From: an uncultured Nocardioides sp.
GTDB lineage: Bacteria > Actinomycetota > Actinomycetes > Propionibacteriales > Nocardioidaceae
NCBI RefSeq assembly: GCF_946885725.1
Contig: NZ_CAMPGZ010000041.1
Span: forward strand, 1 to 23,230
Reading direction: 5' to 3'
Length of the DNA: 23,230 bases
The notes below the pieces were generated by a model. It saw only the letters and a program-made list of their open reading frames with translations, made no database searches and was not told the origin of the DNA. Positions 21,506 through 23,230 of the stretch are shown here, piece by piece. Positions within the stretch are counted from its first letter, which is position 1. Every line of letters starts with the position of its first letter. Position numbers and translations under genes: made by a program.

Positions 21506-23230
21506 GACGCCACGACCTCCAGCACCCGTTCGCCCCGCAGCGCCTCCTCGTCGGCCCGGGCCACCCAGGCCGCGAACGACTCGCCGTCCTCGCGCTCGGC
21601 GAGGAACGCCGACACGACATTGGCCACGTAGTCGCCGAGGCCGGCGCTGGTGACCTTGTGGGCGCGCAGCTTGCGGCCGAACTTCGGGTCCAGGCCGAGG
21701 CCGCCGCCGAGGTGCACCTGGAAGCCCTCGACCTGCCGGGCGTCGTCGTCCAGCACCAGCTGGCCCTTGAGCCCGATGTCGGCGACCTGCGTGCGGGCGC
21801 AGGCGTTGGGGCAGCCGTTGACGTTGACGCTGATCGGTACGTCGAGGTCGGGGAAGCGCTCCTCGAGCTCGGCGACCAGCGCGGTGGCGCGGTCCTTGGT
21901 GTCGACGATGGCGAGCTTGCAGAACTCGATGCCGGTGCAGGCCATCGTGGAGCGCCGCCAGTTCGACGGTCGCGCCGACAGCCCGATCTGCTCGAGGTCC
22001 TCCAGCAGCGCCTCGACCTTGTCGCCCTCGACGCCGAGGATCACCAGCTTCTGGTACGCGGTCAGGTGCACGCCCGACGCGCCGTACTGCTCGACGAGGT
22101 CGCCGAGACTGGTGAGCACCCGGCCGTTGATCCGGCCGACGGTCGAGGTGGCGCCGACGTAGTAGCGGCCGTCCTTCTGTGCGTGCACGCCAATGTGGTC
22201 ACCGCTGACCGACGGGACGGGGGGCGAGGGGCAGTCGACGAGCTCGCGGCCGAGGTACTCGTTCTCGAGGATCTCGCGGAACTTCTCCACGCCCCAGTCG
22301 GCGACGAGGAACTTCAGCCGTGCCCGGGAGCGCAGCCGGCGGTAGCCGTAGTCGCGGAACACCGAGATCACGGCCTCCCACGCGTCGGGCACCTCGTCGA
22401 GCGGGATCCACACGCCGAGCTTCTGCGCGAGCATCGGGTTGGTCGACAGCCCACCGCCGACCCACAGGTCGAAGCCCGGGCCGAGCTCGGGGTGCACGGT
22501 GCCGACGAACGCGACGTCGTTGACCTCCGGCGCCACGTCGTGGCTCGGGTGGCCGGTCAGCGCGGTCTTGAACTTGCGCGGGAGGTTGGAGTACGCCGGG
22601 TCGCCGATGTAGCGGCGCTTGATCTCCTCGAGCGCCGAGGTGCCGTCGATGATCTCGTCGGCCGCGACACCGGCGACGGGGGAGCCGAGGAAGCCGCGGG
22701 GCGAGTCGCCGCAGGCCTCCTGCGTCTGCAGCCCGACCGACTCGAGGCGCTGCCAGATCGTGGGGACGTCCTCGATCCGGATCCAGTGGTACTGGATGTT
22801 CTGCCGGTCGGTGATGTCCGCGGTGTCGCGGGCGAAGTCGGTCGAGATGCCGCCGAGCACGCGCAGCTGGTCCGCGGAGAGCAGAGCGCCGTCGCTGCGC
22901 ACCCGCAGCATGAAGAACTCGTCGTCGAGCTCGTGCTCCTCCAGGGAGGCGGTCTTGCCGCCGTCCAGACCCGGGGCGCGCTGGGTGTAGAGGCCCCACC
23001 AACGGAAGCGTCCGCGCAGGTCGGCCGGGTCGATCGAGGCGAACCCGCGCTTGGCGTAGATGTTCTCGATCCGCGCCCGCACGTTCAGCGGGTTGTCGTC
23101 CTTCTTCGTCTGCTCGTTCTTGTTGAGCGGCTCGGTGTAGCCGAGCGCCCACTGGCCCTCACCGCGCTTGGGACGGGGACGACCCGAGCGGCCGGGACGA
23201 CCGGGGCCGGTGGAGGGCAGGGGCTGGGCG
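21502..23230 (-). CDS. sir: Ferredoxin-dependent sulfite reductase (NirA/Sir), 5' end beyond window
   Basis: 575 residues are visible; the start lies past the right edge. It reduces sulfite to sulfide with six electrons from ferredoxin using siroheme and 4Fe-4S. Cluster ligands are in ACTGIEFCKLA (codons 21937-21939 and 21919-21921) and NVNGCPNACARTQ (21811-21813 and 21799-21801). The N-terminal GEGQWALGYTEPLNKNEQTK matches mycobacterial NirA. The Tyr of RWWGLYTQR (22987-22989) and the Cys of QEACGDSPRG (22711-22713) correspond to the covalent Tyr-Cys pair of NirA. FARDTADITDRQNIQYHWI is a family core motif. A GTG at 23082 is internal, since homology continues upstream. The stop overlaps the zinc-ribbon start. 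Confidence 0.95.
   Translation of the reverse strand, partial: AQPLPSTGPGRPGRSGRPRPKRGEGQWALGYTEPLNKNEQTKKDDNPLNVRARIENIYAKRGFASIDPADLRGRFRWWGLYTQRAPGLDGGKTASLEEHELDDEFFMLRVRSDGALLSADQLRVLGGISTDFARDTADITDRQNIQYHWIRIEDVPTIWQRLESVGLQTQEACGDSPRGFLGSPVAGVAADEIIDGTSALEEIKRRYIGDPAYSNLPRKFKTALTGHPSHDVAPEVNDVAFVGTVHPELGPGFDLWVGGGLSTNPMLAQKLGVWIPLDEVPDAWEAVISVFRDYGYRRLRSRARLKFLVADWGVEKFREILENEYLGRELVDCPSPPVPSVSGDHIGVHAQKDGRYYVGATSTVGRINGRVLTSLGDLVEQYGASGVHLTAYQKLVILGVEGDKVEALLEDLEQIGLSARPSNWRRSTMACTGIEFCKLAIVDTKDRATALVAELEERFPDLDVPISVNVNGCPNACARTQVADIGLKGQLVLDDDARQVEGFQVHLGGGLGLDPKFGRKLRAHKVTSAGLGDYVANVVSAFLAEREDGESFAAWVARADEEALRGERVLEVVAS

Noticed and set aside
23080..23082. GTG as the start of sulfite reductase
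   Set aside because: Homology to NirA (GEGQWALGYTEPLN and onward) continues upstream in frame to the window edge, so the gene is partial.

Overview
The window looks like a chromosomal segment of a high-GC actinobacterium, most plausibly Nocardioides or a close relative in the Propionibacteriales. The taxonomic call is an inference. It rests on strong G/C bias at third codon positions, frequent GTG starts, many genes that look leaderless, a DUF222-HNH (13E12-type) gene, coproporphyrin-pathway heme genes, a DUF664/DinB protein of the thiol-transferase type, a Prim-PolC/LigC repair pair, and an assimilatory APS reductase beside an actinobacterial-type NirA/Sir.

Layout, left to right. A DUF222-HNH gene runs off the left edge (1-1227, minus), followed by an ArsR regulator and SRPBCC (AHSA1-like) pair (1340-2310, minus) and a DUF4349 lipoprotein (2361-3299, minus). 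Divergent from these are hemY/cgoX and hemQ/chdC (3379-5528, plus), two steps of coproporphyrin-dependent heme synthesis. hemQ overlaps the convergent malQ, which is coupled to msrB (5512-8033, minus). Next come a stand-alone LigD-type primase-polymerase (8100-9197, plus), a strong terminator and a secreted M6 metalloprotease (9277-11637, minus). Then follow a DinB/DUF664 protein (plus), a UspA-like protein and a LigC-type ATP-dependent DNA ligase (both minus).

A rightward run starts at 14120: zapE, a PPK2 polyphosphate kinase, a HipA_2 kinase, a DUF3037 protein, a truncated hemoglobin and a two-repeat DUF6458-like membrane protein. It ends at a perfect 21-bp hairpin. PPK2, HipA_2 and DUF3037 are joined by start/stop overlaps. 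They form the least characterised module here and the best candidate for an undescribed system.

The right end is read leftward: sulfite reductase (partial at the edge), a 54-residue zinc-ribbon protein, APS reductase (cysH) and a sirohydrochlorin chelatase. This is an assimilatory sulfate reduction operon plus siroheme maturation. It ends in an unusual four-unit inverted repeat, beyond which lies lpd (dihydrolipoyl dehydrogenase).

Most genes are housekeeping or metabolic. No tRNA, rRNA, CRISPR array, transposase or phage gene was seen. No gap between genes exceeds 300 bases.
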